A stretch of DNA of 64,000 bases from Apricaphanius iberus (taxonomy: Eukaryota; Chordata; Actinopteri; Cyprinodontiformes; Aphaniidae), in the NCBI GenBank assembly GCA_028564705.1, contig JAPXFQ010000166.1, positions 2,604,001 through 2,668,000 of the forward strand, written 5' to 3'. The notes under the pieces were generated by a model that searched no databases, was not told where the DNA came from, and saw nothing but the letters and a program-made list of their open reading frames with translations. The position numbers were made by a program, and so were the translations under genes. Shown here piece after piece: positions 1-14,000 of this stretch (its first letter is position 1; each line of letters starts with the position of its first letter).

Positions 1-1318
1 CTTTTATTGTTTTAATATTGATGATTTTGGCAAAAAACTAAAGAAAAACCAAAAATTCCTATCTAAAAAAATTAGCATATCATGAAAAGGTTCCCTAAAC
101 GAGCTATTAACCTAATCATCTGAATCACCTATAAACTCTAAACACCTGCAAAAGATTCCTGAGGCTTTTAAAAACTCCCAGCCTGGTTCATCACTCAAAA
201 CCGCAATCATGGGTAAGACTGCCAACCTGACTGCTGTCCCGAAGGCCATCATTGACACCCTCAAGCAAGAGGGTAAGACACAGAAAGAAATTTCCGAACG
301 AATAGACTGTTTCCATAGTGCTGTATCAAGGCACCTCAGTGGGAAGTCTGTGGGAAGGAAAAAGTGTGGCAGAAAACTCTGCACAACGAGAAGAGGTGAC
401 CAGACCCTGAGGAAGATTGTGGAGAAGGACTGATTCCAGACCTTGGGGGACCTGTGGAAGCAGTGGACTGAGTCCGGAGTAGAAACATCCAGAGCCACCA
501 TGCACAGAAGTGTTCAGGAAATGGGAAACAGCGGCGAAGCGCCTGACCTGGGCTACAGAGAAGCAGCACTGGACTGTTGCTCAGTGGTCCAAAGTACTTT
601 TTTCAGATGAAGCAAACTTCTCATGTCATTCGGAAATCAAGGTGCCAGAGTCTGGAGGAAGACTGGGGAAAAGGAAATGCCAAAATGCCTGAAGTCCAGT
701 GTCAAGTACCCACAGTCAGTGATGGTCTGGGGGGCCATGTCAGCTGCTGGTGTTGGTCCACTGTGTTTTATCAAGGGCAGGGTCAATGCAGCTAGCTATC
801 AGGAGATTTTGGAGCACTTCATGCTTCTATCTGCTGAAAAGCTTTATGGAGATGAAGATTTAATTTTTCAGCACGACCTGGCACCTGCTCACAGTGCCAA
901 AACCACTGCTAAATGGTTTACTGACCATGGTATTACTGTGCAGAATTGGCCTGCCAACTCTCCTGACCTGAACCCCATAGAGAATCTGTGGGATATTGTG
1001 AAGAGAAAGTTGAGAGACGCAAGACCCAACACTCTGGATGAGCTTAAGGCCACTATCGAAGCATCCTGGGCCTCCAAAACACCTCAGCAGTGCCACAGGC
1101 TGATTGCCTCCATGCCACGCCGCATTGAAGCAGTCATTTCTGCAAAAGGATTCCTGACCAAGTAATGAGTGCATAACTGAACATAATTATTTGAAGCTTG
1201 ACTTTTTTGTGTTAAAAACACGTTTCTTTTATTGGTCGGATGAAATATGCAAATTTTTTGAGATAGGAATTTTTGGTTTTTCTTTACTTTTTTGCCAAAA
1301 TCATCAATATTAAAACAA
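1..1318 (+). mobile_element. Tc1-like transposon copy, DD34E type, degenerate
   Basis: The ends are inverted copies: bases 10-40 (aatattgatgattttggcaa) face 1290-1318 (ttgccaaaatcatcaatatt). The left tip is cut by the window. The inside is a Tc1/mariner transposase read on the plus strand, broken into frames. Direct reading gives an N-terminal helix-turn-helix part (209-433) and a catalytic part (623-1165) with SVMVWGAMSAAG, FQHDLAPAHSAK and [12 protein letters not shown]. Thirty-four residues separate the second Asp (QHD) and the Glu (PIE). The element lies in the phlpp2 intron after exon 12. Confidence 0.9.
209..1165 (+). pseudogene. Tc1-like transposase, broken
   Basis: The frame opens at ATG 209 (MGKTANLTAVPKAIIDTLK) and hits a stop after 433. 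The middle resumes near 510 in another frame. Compared with the usual length of this family, a segment of roughly 50-60 bases is missing near 520-530, just before LTWATEKQHW. The first catalytic Asp is in FSDEA near 603-615. The last 180 codons are open to 1165. It cannot make a whole transposase. Confidence 0.85.
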
Positions 1319-1858
1319 TGCTTTTAAACTTTCTTCGCTGAGGAATAGATATAAGCACTGAAAGTCTGTGTGGCTCTTACCTACACAAAGGAAAAAAAAG
1401 GAAAACAAACAATAATCTTTTGACAGGCTTTTGTTGTTGTTGCATTTTATGCCTCTGTTAGTCCAGCATACAGCTCTCATTTGTTGCGTTTTACAGTTCT
1501 CAGAGAACATGTCAGGAGATCAATTTCTTTTCTGAGGTCGCTGCCATAACGTCTCCACATCAGAGGCAGCAAAGTGCATCAGAGCAATTCAACAGCTAAT
1601 GAGTGTTAAGTGGTTTGCCACACCGGAAAAAAAGAAGACAAAATAAGCTCCAATATGGCTGGGAATGCTACATTGATCTTGTCTGCATTTGCTTCATGCA
1701 ATCTATATGGAGCTGCGTTACAGTAACACATAAACATAACAGGTGTCAGACTGCTGTTAACAGTTGTAAGGCAGAGGAACCTGTGAATTAAAGATTACAA
1801 ATTCCATCATAAAAGGACTTAAGGGCAAAATCCCCTCTTAAAAGGTTGGGAGACTAAC

Positions 1859-2014
1859 TTTAAGGCCTTGTAAAAGAGACTCTCTGGAAGTTCAATTAGC
1901 TTGTTATGCTGCAGGTCAAGGGCTTCCAGAGGGATATGGTCGAGGAGGTCAGGCAGTCTCTGCAAACGATTGTTGCCCGTCAGCAGCTTCCTCAGACTTA
2001 AGCTGTTCAGCAAC
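1859..2014 (-). CDS. phlpp2: phlpp2 exon 12 (LRRs; last exon in window)
   Basis: Acceptor CTCCAATAG, donor GTTAGT; 156 bases. Residues ~540-591: [39 protein letters not shown] and ESLFYKAL, matching human SLSLRKLMLGHN and EHIPLEVLDLQHN. No further exon was found between here and base 1, so exon 13 onward is outside the window. Confidence 0.96.
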
Positions 2015-5000
2015 CTATTGGAGACATCAAAGAGAGAAATCACGACAAATACATATATAGCCACAGATGAAGATGCTAATCATTTATTCTCATCTGATCA
2101 TCATCCTTGTATTCACAACTGGGCATAAAGGTCATGAAAGGTCAACAATAACTGCAGAGCTCCAATGAGAATTTTTAAGTAAATACAGTGCCTTGCAACA
2201 TTTTTAACATGTTTTTTTCACAATACAGCAAAAAATTTAATTGTGTTTTAAATTAATCATATGTGATAAACACAATTGTGAGGGTTTTTCCTTTTTTACA
2301 TATAAAATATAAACAGTGTGCAGAGAATCTTAATATTAGTCCTCTTTAGTCAACAATTTGCAGAAACACCTTTTACAGCAGTAACAAATATATACAGGAG
2401 GATATCTTTACCTGTTTTTTTCTTTACAAAATTGCTAAAATGTAATCAGACTGGACGGTCTCCAACTGCAAACAGACTTGAAAGTCTTTGCAAAAGAATC
2501 AAATGGATTTAGGTTTTGACTTTAAAATACATGATTCTGATTTTATCTGAACCTCTCAATTACAACAATTGCTCTATTTTAGCCTTTTTGTCCAGGTGGA
2601 AGATGAACCACTGCAAACTCTCAAGTGTTTTGCAGTCTCTAACAGGTTTTCTTCAAAGATAGTACTGTACTTACTTCCATCAATTTCCTGACCAACTTTG
2701 ACCGGCTTTCATCCACCACACCCACCACACTGACACTGATGAACATCCCGGGAGTGGACATTGAGGTAGTGGAATCTTATAAGTACCTGGGTGTTCACCT
2801 GAACAATATACTGGGCTGGAGCTACAACACTGATGCTCTCTACAGGAAGAGTCAGGGCAGACTCTACCTGCTGAGGAGATTGAAGTCTTCTGGAGTCAAG
2901 GGAGAGCTCCAAAAGACATTCTTTTGACTCTGTGGATGCCCCCTTATCCAGTGCAGGTGGTGGGAGACAGAAGTACTCTGGCCAAAATAACATCACTGAT
3001 GGACAGAGTTTTTCCACCCAATTCATGAAGATGTTGCTGAGCTACAGAGCTCCTTCAGCAACAGACTGCTGCATCCTAGACACATGAAGGAGCATTTTTG
3101 TAGGTCCTTTCTCCTTGCAGCTGTTAGAATTACAATCAAAACTGCCCCCTAACAAACTCAATGATGTTTACACCTCTGCTGAAATTCCACACTTTAACTC
3201 ACCCAAATAACATTTCTGCTGCTGTTATTTGGACCTCTGTTTTTTCACAATTTATATATGGCTAACTTTTTGGAAATATGTTTACTTTTTAATGCACAAC
3301 TACCCAAGCCAATTCTGTAAACACTCTTAAATAAAAAAATATACATATATATTATCCTACTCAGTTTCACATTCTAATCCAAGCACCCCATCTTATTTTT
3401 AAAGCTTCAGAGTAATCTGGTTTTATAATTTTTTGTCCTTTATGTATTTTGTTTTGCAATCTTAATTATTTTTTTATACTTTTGTGTGAAGCCAATGCTT
3501 CTATTACCCGTCTCTTTGCTGCTGTTACAGCCAAATCTTCAAGTTGTGGAACAATAAAGGATTGTCCTATTCTATTCTACTCTTTCCTGTCTTTGCTGAA
3601 GAGCATTTTCTTCACAGCATGACACTGCCACTACAATCTTTTACTGTGGATGTGGCATGTGCAGTGATGCACGGTTTTAATTTTTCTTTTTCTAAATATT
3701 TTCCTTATTCTATACTTCCTACATTATTTCAACACTGTTGTTAATTTGCTATTCTTCTATAAAGTCCAAAGTTGTAGCAAGCAGAATAGGTGTTCTGCCT
3801 CTGGCCAGAATTGTGGATAACACCTCATCTAGACCAGTGTTTCTCAACATGTTTTTTTTTTTTTTAAGATCCTCTGATAGAAGCAAAATCACTGATTAAA
3901 ATAAATAATATGGCAGAATGGCAGACTCATTGGAAGGGATTGCTAGCTGGAAGACATTTGTATTATTTGCAGAGAACAGAAGGAAATGGGCAGTGCACTG
4001 GGTTTGGTAATAAGGAGAAAGACAAAGGAGAACTATAATAAGGGAATTACAGAATCAGGGACTGGTAGACTGAGGACTTGGGACTGAGGGAATCTGGGGT
4101 TATAGGAAGAATTTAATTTAATGGTTTTTCTTTTTTCAAAGTTAGGTTATGGGATTAACGCTGGTTCACACTCCGATACAGTAGGTGGCGGAAAATGCAC
4201 CTTTTTAAGTTTAGTGCCACCCACCAATAAAACACACCGACATTTATAGAACATTATTTTACTCAGATGTGCCCAAGACCTTTATCTACCTAAACTACAG
4301 AAGTAGAATATCATGAAAAAGATTATTTATTTCAGTAATTGCATTAAAAAAGGGAAACCTTTATGTTAGATTAATTAATTACACACAGACTGATATATTT
4401 TAAATGTGTTTTTTCGTTTCTTTTTCATGATTATAACTGACAATTAATGAAATTCATAAATTCAGTATCTCAGAAAATTAAAATATTGTGAAAACTTTCA
4501 ATACTGAATACACCTTGTGCCAAACTATTCAAATCATAATTAATTACCTCTGAGACACATAAAGACCACACAGAGAAACAGACTTCAACTGGAGAGGTGT
4601 ATCATTATATCTGTTGCCACTAAATAACCCAGGATACAGAAACTCATGAGGAGAGAAAAGTATCTCACACCACATCCAAGTGACATACGAATAAAAGTGA
4701 AAATTCTGTTTTTGATTCTGAAAACTACTGTATATTTATACAGTAGTTTTCAAAAATGTCTATGTAATAACACAGATTTTTATACAGTATTTTTCAGAAC
4801 AATTTCTCGCATAAAAACATATCCTTTTCCATCCACTTCATAATTATGCACTACTTAATGTTTATGATCGAAATGTGAAACAATGTGAAAAAGTCTAGGG
4901 GTGTGAAAAATGTTGCAAGACACTATGCATGTAGTTCAGCTTTCTTTTTGTATATTTCACTTGGATAGTAGGTGACAAGCCAAGTCAATTTATTACCTGA

Positions 5001-8000
5001 TTATGTCTATCGAACATGTTCCAGTTGTGAGCTAAAATGATTTTAGATTATGAAATTATAAAATATGATCACTGAAAAAGTACACATTCCTGATTTATTC
5101 ATATTTTTTTTTCTAACCTGGAGGGAAGCTCAGACAGCAGGTTGTGCTGAACATCCAGCATCTCAATTTTTCGACAGTCACACACCCAGTCTGGAAGGTA
5201 TTCCAACAGGTTCCTGTCTCAACACACATAAAAACACATACACAAACACTCAGACTGAGCAATAAGTTGGTGTTTTGCTTTACTCCACCATTAACCCTCT
5301 TATGACCAAAATTGTACACAAGTCACTAAATTTTATGGCTGTAGAAATGCTCTTGCCCCTTTTTAAAAGACAGTTTTAACTTTCATTTTCTGGCAGTTAT
5401 TTGGCATTACTGTGTGTTTTAGACACTATGATGACTCTCAAAAAAGAAATAAACACTACATGCCAAATCTCATCTGAACTGACATGGTAACAATTAAAGA
5501 ATTAAAAAATAAAAAAACCAAAGCAGTTTAATAAAATAGAGTCCATTATCAATGAAACTAATTGAAGTCGAAGTTGGAGGAAAAGGACCAGATAGAAGCA
5601 ATCTACTGGGATTCCTTACATAGAAAACTATTAACTGATTGGAATATTTGTATAATTGTATTGAAAATACTTTTTTTGTAAAGGGCCTTGAAATGACATC
5701 TGTTGTGAATTAGCGCTATATAAATAAATTTAACTGAAGTCTATGTCTTATTTATATTAATTTCATACTGAATTTGGAAATTAATTCTGCCTCTAAAAAG
5801 AAAACACGTGTGGTATGTCATAATAATGAGTTTTAAAGACTTAAATTTGACTCTTAAGGTCATAATTATGAGATATAAAGTCAAGGCAAGTTTATTTGTA
5901 GCAACAAGACAACTTAAAGTGCTTTGTAAGATGAAAACATAAAAATGAATGAGTACATTGCAGTGGTATAATAAAATAGAAGTAAAGGAATGCTTGACTC
6001 CAGACTAAAAGTAATGATGTTCCAGTTAATATTATACATTGTATTGTCAAAGGCAACTATTAAACGAAGTCAGGGGTTCAGCTGCTTTGTAGCATAATTT
6101 TAGTTTTAAAGTCATAATTTTGATACAAGGTCAAAATGAGAAAATATAAAGTCCAACCTATGATGTAAAAAGTAATTTGGACTTTCACACTCTCAATTCT
6201 TCCACAAATGTAGTAAATATAAATTATTACTTTAGATCTCATAAGCATGACTTGTGAAGCAAGTAAGTATTACATTTTTCTTTTTCTTTTAGAGAAAGTT
6301 CATCTTTCCCCCACCTATTTGGGGGAAAAAAAAATGCCATCAACAAGATAGTTTTTACAAAGGTGCTTAACCATTTATAATGCTCCTAATGTTGCCATGT
6401 GAAAGGTATGTACTATTTATGTCAAAAGGCTTCACATATTTACCCGAAAGTTAGAGGTTTGTTAAAATTGGTCAACAATTACAGGTAAGATTAAATAACT
6501 GTACCTTTAATAATGAACCAAATAAAAAAAAATAAAATAAAAAATAAGACATTATCAAAGTTTGTGAAAGTAGAGAAAAGACATGAAAGATAATTAGTTG
6601 TATAAAATATATAATAAAAATAAAGATACTAACGAAAATGTGAAGAAACCTGAAACATTATGTCAAAGTTCAGATTTTTCCAACTGAAACAATAAATTCC
6701 AATTAGTCACTGAATATTTTCTTAAATATAATTTTCCTCATACACGCCATGCAATTCCACACTAAGTAAAAGAATAAGAAAATAAGTTGTTATTTTAGAA
6801 TATAAGAGCTGTTTGTGAAATTCGTGAGACTCCACATCCACCTCTTATTCCTGTGCAGAACTCACTGTGAGAGGTCGATGTGTGCCAGGTGGTTCGGGAC
6901 TGGATAGATGTTGACTGTTGTAAGGCCTGCAGGAAGATAAAGGCATCGATCATGCTCGGTGAAATATCTGCAAGGTTTCTCTCTCTTGTGGCATGGTGAA
7001 TTGAATGCATCATCACAGCAAAGGGCCCGAAAGACACGGGGGGTTTATAAAGGCAGCCAGTTGACGCTCTGTTTGACTCACAGTTGCTGCCGGCATGAAG
7101 CATGCGCAGTGTGAAACCGCTGAGTGTTAGTGTCCCCAGCTGGTTTCGCTGGCAGTACAGAGTCTCCAGGTTGCAGACAGAGTTCAGGTCGAGCGAGTCC
7201 AAACAATTATCCCGCAAGTCCAGCTGGGTCACATGGCTCACTGGATCTGGGGTCTCACATTTAACACACCTGAGCCCATTCAGCCTGCATTTGCCGGACA
7301 GAAGAACAAGCTTAATGTTGAACAGAATAGGAAGCTTTAACACGTCTGAAGGAAAATGGCAGGGAAGCAAAATTAGATGATTATTTACGAAATAACAAAA
7401 AGGAGCTGAATAACAGCAAGAAAATAAACACACAAATGAATCATAAAAATTATGACTTCTTCACTTAGTAGAAAAAAATACTTTCCAACAACCGAAATAT
7501 TTGTGACGGGAAATCACACTCATCCACTTGTCATCCTTAGTCCACGGAGACCATGATGCTCTGTTAGTGGTCATAATGTTATGACTTCTCAGTCTATTTA
7601 AACACATAGAGAAATTCAGGGTGCATGGCTGCTGTGGTGTTATTCTGCATAGGGTTTAAACTTTTATTATTCAGAAGGTAAAAGACTGTTTATATAGTTT
7701 GCATGGTTGTAAAAATGGGTCTGTCACTATTGTTTATACAGGTAAGCTTTTAAGTCATAAAACTCTGGGGTGAGTTTTATTGCAAGCTGTAAAAAACAGG
7801 ATGTCTGTAGAGTTGGGGTGTTGCCATAAAACCATAAATCTTTATAATGAACCTTTGACCCAGAACAGAGACGACCCATCTTCTGACTCCAGAATTCTCT
7901 GACAGCAAATCATGGCTAAGACACTGTATGAAAATGTTCTGATTGGAGAGATTAGAAACGCCTAGAGGCCCGGTTGTCTATAAAGCTGTGAAATGAAGAT

Positions 8001-11000
8001 CAGTTAATTGTTCAGATTTCTTTAAATCTGGACCACAGAGGAAATTACGGGGGCAAGTTCCTCTGTAAAACTGCAATTTGTTAATCTGTTCAAAATAAAT
8101 GTTAAACTGGAAATTGGCTCCATTTTGTCTCTGCTTGAACATGCATTGAATTACTTATGATAATTATTTAATTCAACACTGCCTGTTGAGACACTCAGGC
8201 AAGGCACTCAGTAGATACCATAACTCATATTCATAAACAACAACTTGTCCTTTATGGAAGCTGCAGCCCACTAATCCATCACATAGGCACCTTTGTCCTT
8301 ATAAATGCAGCCTGCAGGGGCCAAACCACAGCTCAAGCTCCAAGGTTAGGTCATTATCTGGCTGTCGCCACAGTGCTGGTTGCTGGTTTAATCCCCGGAG
8401 CTGCAGGATTTTCACTGAGAACAGCTTTCATCTCCTTTATTACCTGCCCCAGAGGTCCCAGTAAGTAAGGTGCTTAATATCCCACTGTTTATGTGCAGAA
8501 CAGTAGGATGCTGAATAGCTGTGTTTGGCAGCTCCCAGGTGTGAATGTAGGCATGAAATGGGGCAATGTAGTAAAAGGCAATTGTTCATATCACATCTGG
8601 CATCTATAAATAAATGTTAGACTTAAAAAAAAGGCTTAGAGTAGTTGTGAGGAACACATGAGCATCTGTAGTTCAGGATGTTCATTTTTCAATTAAGGGT
8701 TTGAATTTATTTATTTTTTATGAATAAAAACTTTTTGAAGGACACACAGAGATTCCCTTTAAATATCTTGCACTGAAAAAAACCCAACCTAAACCGTTGT
8801 GGCTAAGACAGCAAAGAGGAAGATAGAGACATACAGAGAAGAACCTACCGAAGATCAATGTTCCTCAGGTGGATCAATCTGGCCAGCGTGGACAGCTCCA
8901 AGCTTTCTACTCTGTTTCCGGCCATGGCCAGCTTGTCCACCGCACACAGCCTCTCTAACACCATGGGGATGTGAGAGAAGTTGTTGAAGGAGAGTCCCAA
9001 GCTGTTCAGTTGAGACAGACCACCAAGCTCTTCAGGTAGCAAGCTTAGGTGGTTTCCATCCAAACATAGTGTCTGCAGGCTATGGGATGGAAAGGGTAAA
9101 ACAGCGTTGTTTGCTTTTTTATCAGGCTTTGAGATGAATAGAATAGAATAGAATAACCCTTTATTGTGCCACAAGGGGAAATTCAGTTGCAACACAAGGA
9201 AAGTGGTATGAAATACAAACACTCAGATTCTGAAGAAGAGGTATAAAAAATGAATTTTAAGAATTAAGAATAATATGTATTGTACATTATGGACAGAGTT
9301 ACAAAAACGCTAGTACTGTGCAGTTATTAAAAATAAAAATAAAGTGGCATATCCAGACTGGAACATGTAACAAGGCAGTATACTTTAAAATATTTAAATA
9401 ATTAAAAATACTTACAAATATGTACAGTTTTGGTTATTGAGCAACTCCCAATACTGAGCCAATTCAGAGGTCAGGAGCCAGACTTAAAAAATATTTTACC
9501 ATTTATGTGTCATTCAGTTCAGTGTAATTTGTTTTATACTGCATACAGAGTATATTTGGCAACAGCATTATTAAAAAGCGATTATGTTTAATTGCTTTTG
9601 AAGCAAAGGAGCTGAAGGAGAGAGAGTTGATAACAAATCAGTGTTCCAGAGCCATAGCCTCTTGTTCACAGAACAGCTTTGATTACACTTTGAAACAGAA
9701 TAAATATCATTCCAAAGCCAGATGTATAACATTTATATATATTGAAAGATTAAAGCTTGCCCCAAATTAGCATAAACACTCACAGGAATCAGTTTATGTA
9801 CAATAAAATGTGTCATCTGTTAATGCAGAGAGTTGTGATTGATGTAACTTTGATCTCAGAACATTATATCAGTAAAACATTACTTGTTTAAATCCCACAA
9901 AAATCATGTTTGATAAGAGCTTTTAATCTTCTTCGCTTCCTTTTATTAGTTAAATCAATATTTCCATTGAGGTTACGTGCTTTTATTATTGTACTTGAAT
10001 GTAAGCATTCTGTTATGTTCAGCATCTACAAACAAATACAGTATATTCCAGTCTACTGTGTATCGTACAGATGCTATTTCTATGTTATGTGTGCCATAGA
10101 TGTATTTCTAACCTCTGAAGGTTGCCAATCTGGGCCGGGAGGGTGTGCAGATTGTTGCAGGCGAGGTTCAGTTCGGTTAGGGTGAGGATCTCACAGATAC
10201 AGTCAGGGAACACACCCAGACGGTTGTGAGATATGTTCAGAATCTTCAGTTGGGAAAACCTAAAGAGGAAAGGGGAGGGGGAGAGTACTTGTGTGGCCTT
10301 AATAACATCTGTTCTTGCTTAATTCTCTATTTGTACTTTGATTATATTTTTTACAAAATTACATATTTACTGGCAGAGACAATATACAGCCATGTGCTCT
10401 ATCAGCTTGACAATGAGAAAACAAACAAAGTGCATGCTTTTTGTTCTTGTTTTCTGACTCTAAAAGTGCTAGCTTTTTGGATGTGTTGCGATGGTGCCTA
10501 CATTCTAAAAATATCCCACAAATGGAAATATATTATAGTCAATCTATGTAAGTGTAAATTTGACACGTCAAATATTAAAAATGTAGTGCACCTCAGATTA
10601 GGTAACCCCCTCTAACTTTCCTCATGAGAAAGTCTTATGTTGATAATACTTTTTTAATGAATAACAGCTTGAGTAGGGAGATAAAAAACTTAAATTATTC
10701 AGAATTATTTGTGTTGTCTCTATTTGAGTTGACATCAATTTCTGAGCTTCATGTTGTAAGTGTAATCACTGTCACCCCACCCCTTATTTACTTATTCCCC
10801 CCACCCCTTATTTATTTATTTTTGCAATCCTGGTTCCTGTTTGGGTTTTTATTTATTTGACACCCCAAGATAATTACTGGCCCCCATTTAGCCCTCTTTA
10901 AAAACTTCAAGGATACTCCTCAGCTCAGTAGTCTTAATGAGGCATTTAAAAGCGTATATAAACATTAAAATCCAGAACTAATACCTTTAAACCCTTTGAA

Positions 11001-14000
11001 TATAAATTAAAACTGACTCAAACATTAAACAAAGCGGCTCTGACACACATTACTAAATGCCCTTATTAATCCAATCTCCCAGTTGAGATGCAATGCTGTG
11101 ATGTGACGAAATTTAAATAGAAGACTTATTTTACTACTTTTTAGGGAATATCGCCCAGCCCTATTTGACAGTAAAACCTAAATGTTTATGTTTTGCTCTC
11201 AGCAAAAAGCTCAATGTGACACTTGAAATGTTTTGTATTAATTAATGGTAAAATCTACAAGCAAGGACCTGACCACCAGTGTTGAAAGCAGATGATGAGA
11301 GCTAAAAGGGCTACTAGTGATTAATTACAGCCTCTCTAATGACACATCACCAAAGAATAACCAGAGCAGAAACAAATAGCTGCTTAACTCCTGTCCTCGG
11401 TAATGGATGTCAGGGAGACTTTTCACATATCTGTTATAGATCAGAGGGAGTTTCATGCTCTATATAGGCTAAAATACAAATTATTATAAACATAAACAGA
11501 GTAATCTATATGATCTGAATATGTAGGAAGTCAAAAATGAAGTGATTGTGGAAACAACTTGCTGTTATCTTACCAAAAACACAATGTAACATTAAGGAAT
11601 TGTTGTTATGAAAACAATTAAACATGCTTCTATAATGTTAACTGATCATATCGTTTTCTTTATGATGATGATAACAAAAGCTGGTTAAGCGTGTGCTAAA
11701 TTTAGATTCTTAAACAGTGGTGCATGTCAGTGATCCTTGGGGTGCCTTTAGCGCTACTTTTTAGAAGCATTGGCAGAGCAAAGTGAGTTTAAAAAAAAGT
11801 AAAACTGTCATTTAAACCTACTGAGTAACAGTGGCTTCTTCGTCTGGGCTCTATTTACAGTTAAGGAGAGAACTTAGATGTGGGACTTAAATTTGTTCAA
11901 GTTCCAAGTTTGACAACCATTTGTAAGCAGGCTAACTGCTAATAGCAATTAGCCTTGTTAGCAAGCTAATAAAAATGTTTCTTTACTTTCTTGTTTAATG
12001 AACATGTTGCAATAAATTATAAAGTACACACAATGTGAACATAATTATCCAAAAAAAGCAAATAATTGTTTGCTATGGCTGTAACTACGTTACGTGCAAG
12101 GCAGCCATATAAGACTTTGAAATCTGAGTTGATGAGAAACTACAACTTAAAGTTGTGGCTTTTGTGGATTTTTCTAGTAATTTTCCTAACTTAAAATTTC
12201 TCAGTAGGAGTAGAAAACATAGTTATAATACATCCTTTAATCAATCATGCAGCGCTAGCAATATAAGACAACTTTTTTTTCTTTCTTTTTCAGTTCCTGG
12301 TTTTTTTAACCATCATGTGACTATCATGCTGGGTTCTCCAGCTGGCATGTGTTGATGTCTAATCCTCAGAAAATGTGTGAATCTCAGAATACCTGGGGAG
12401 GTTGAGGAGGCTTCCAGGTCCCTGCAGTCTCATAAAGTTGTGCCGCAGGTTGAGGTGGGTGAGATCCTGACAATAAAACAGATATTCAGGCACCGTCTCC
12501 AGGCTGTAGCAGGACAGGTCCACCAGACTCACTGTCAGAGAAACCACCTGCACACAAAAATACAAACACAATGAGAAAGACGGAAAAAGGGAAATATTTA
12601 AGCTAATGTCTGATCTGTTTTGTTATTTTCTAACAACATGTACTGAAGTTCTGCTACTGTAAACAGTGGTCAAATCACAATGTGAATCGAAAACATACAG
12701 TATCTAGGTTTGTTTTTCATGTTATTCTTTTTAATGTAGCATCTGAGGTTTCCATAAAATTGCAGAAAAGATTTGAAATTTAGTCTTTTAGTAATTTAGT
12801 AATTTAGTAATTTGCTAAAATGATCATTTGTCTAAAACTTCTTTGACCCTTTTTGATTTCTATTGGATATCGTGCATGGATGAAAATTTATTAATAAAGA
12901 AGCAAACATAGAAACAACCACAGCAACACTTAATGGAAACACTGTTAAACTAAGAATATAAATAATTAAATAAAATGTTTCTAGAGTCATACAAATCCTT
13001 GATGGCTGAAAAAAAAGATAACTTATCAAGTTTTATAAATACATATTTATGAATGTTTTTGTTTCTAAAGTAATCTATTATATCTAATTCTTTTTTTTAG
13101 GTTTTACATTAAACACATCAAACATTACAATGAAGATTAAAAGCTACGATGGATTTCTCACTTCAAAAAAAGAGAACAAAATAGCCACCCTAATGACATT
13201 CCTATTAAACTGTTACTAAAACTTTAAGATGGAAGAACCCTGAAACTACTATTTCCTAGGGCCTGTAAATAAAAAACTTGTTCTCCTTTATTTTAAGTGC
13301 AATTTGTATGAGCCTATATAAACACCCACATGCTGCTCATGTTGCAGAACTCTGAGTTAGGGCTATATAACAGTGGTGTAAGGCTGAGCAGTGTCATCAT
13401 ATGAAATCTACACCATGAACGCTTGTGATTGGTCTGAATGTTGTTTGAACAAGAGCAGGGGCGGATGTAGAAAAATATTTCTGGGGTGGCAAGAGGGTGG
13501 CAAGGATATTTCTGGGGTGGCACCATATGCTAGTATATATATATATATACATACACACACACTATGGAAGAGCAGCGGGTTTAGACAGAGCCGGACCAAG
13601 GTGTATAGCAATAGTTTAAAAGGGCCATGTATGAATGTGATTATGGAGTTAAAAACAAAATTCTATTAATCTCTCCTTTATTTCATGAAAAAGCGCTACG
13701 GCATTTCCCTTTACACTAAAAATTGTAGGTTTTTTAGTCATATGTAGGAAAGTTAATTAGTCCGGATTACTTCACAGCTACCCTGGAATTAATTAGGTTT
13801 AAAAAAATATTGTTTGACAACCCTAATATCTAGCCATCATCAGAGCCCTCCCTTTAAATTTTTTTTTAATTCATAATGCTCAAAAATCTGTATTTTCTAA
13901 AATAAAGTAAACTTGGTAATTATGATAAATGAATTTAAATATTTTTTTCGCAGACATTTGAGCAAAACATCCTAAAATGTTCAGTCTGGAACAGAACAGA

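Larger units (their letters stand above)
2184..4925. mobile_element. Tc1/mariner-type terminal pair enclosing later insertions
   Basis: The left end TACAGTGCCTTGCAAC at 2184 and the right end TTGCAAGACACTA ending 4925 are inverted copies of a terminus common in teleost Tc1-like elements. Both are flanked by TA. About 190 bases inside the right end (4740-4925) also resemble that family (AATTATGCACTACTT). No transposase frame remains. The space between holds an L2-like LINE tail and a fragment of another Tc1-like element. It is inferred to be one old element broken by insertions, though two separate fragments are possible. Confidence 0.55.

Noticed and set aside
7082..7433. PHLPP2 being PHLPP1 instead
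   Set aside because: The start MKRNGSRS and the exon 2 sequence match PHLPP2; PHLPP1 has a long unrelated N-terminus, and ap1g1 is the expected PHLPP2 neighbour.
8340..8400. tRNA- or SINE-like box (GGTTTAATCCCC)
   Set aside because: No A box at the right distance, no cloverleaf and no poly-A or tail repeat nearby.
10226..10615. 129-codon plus-strand open frame
   Set aside because: Its first part lies antisense to phlpp2 exon 7 and begins at a GTG; a shadow of the real exon.
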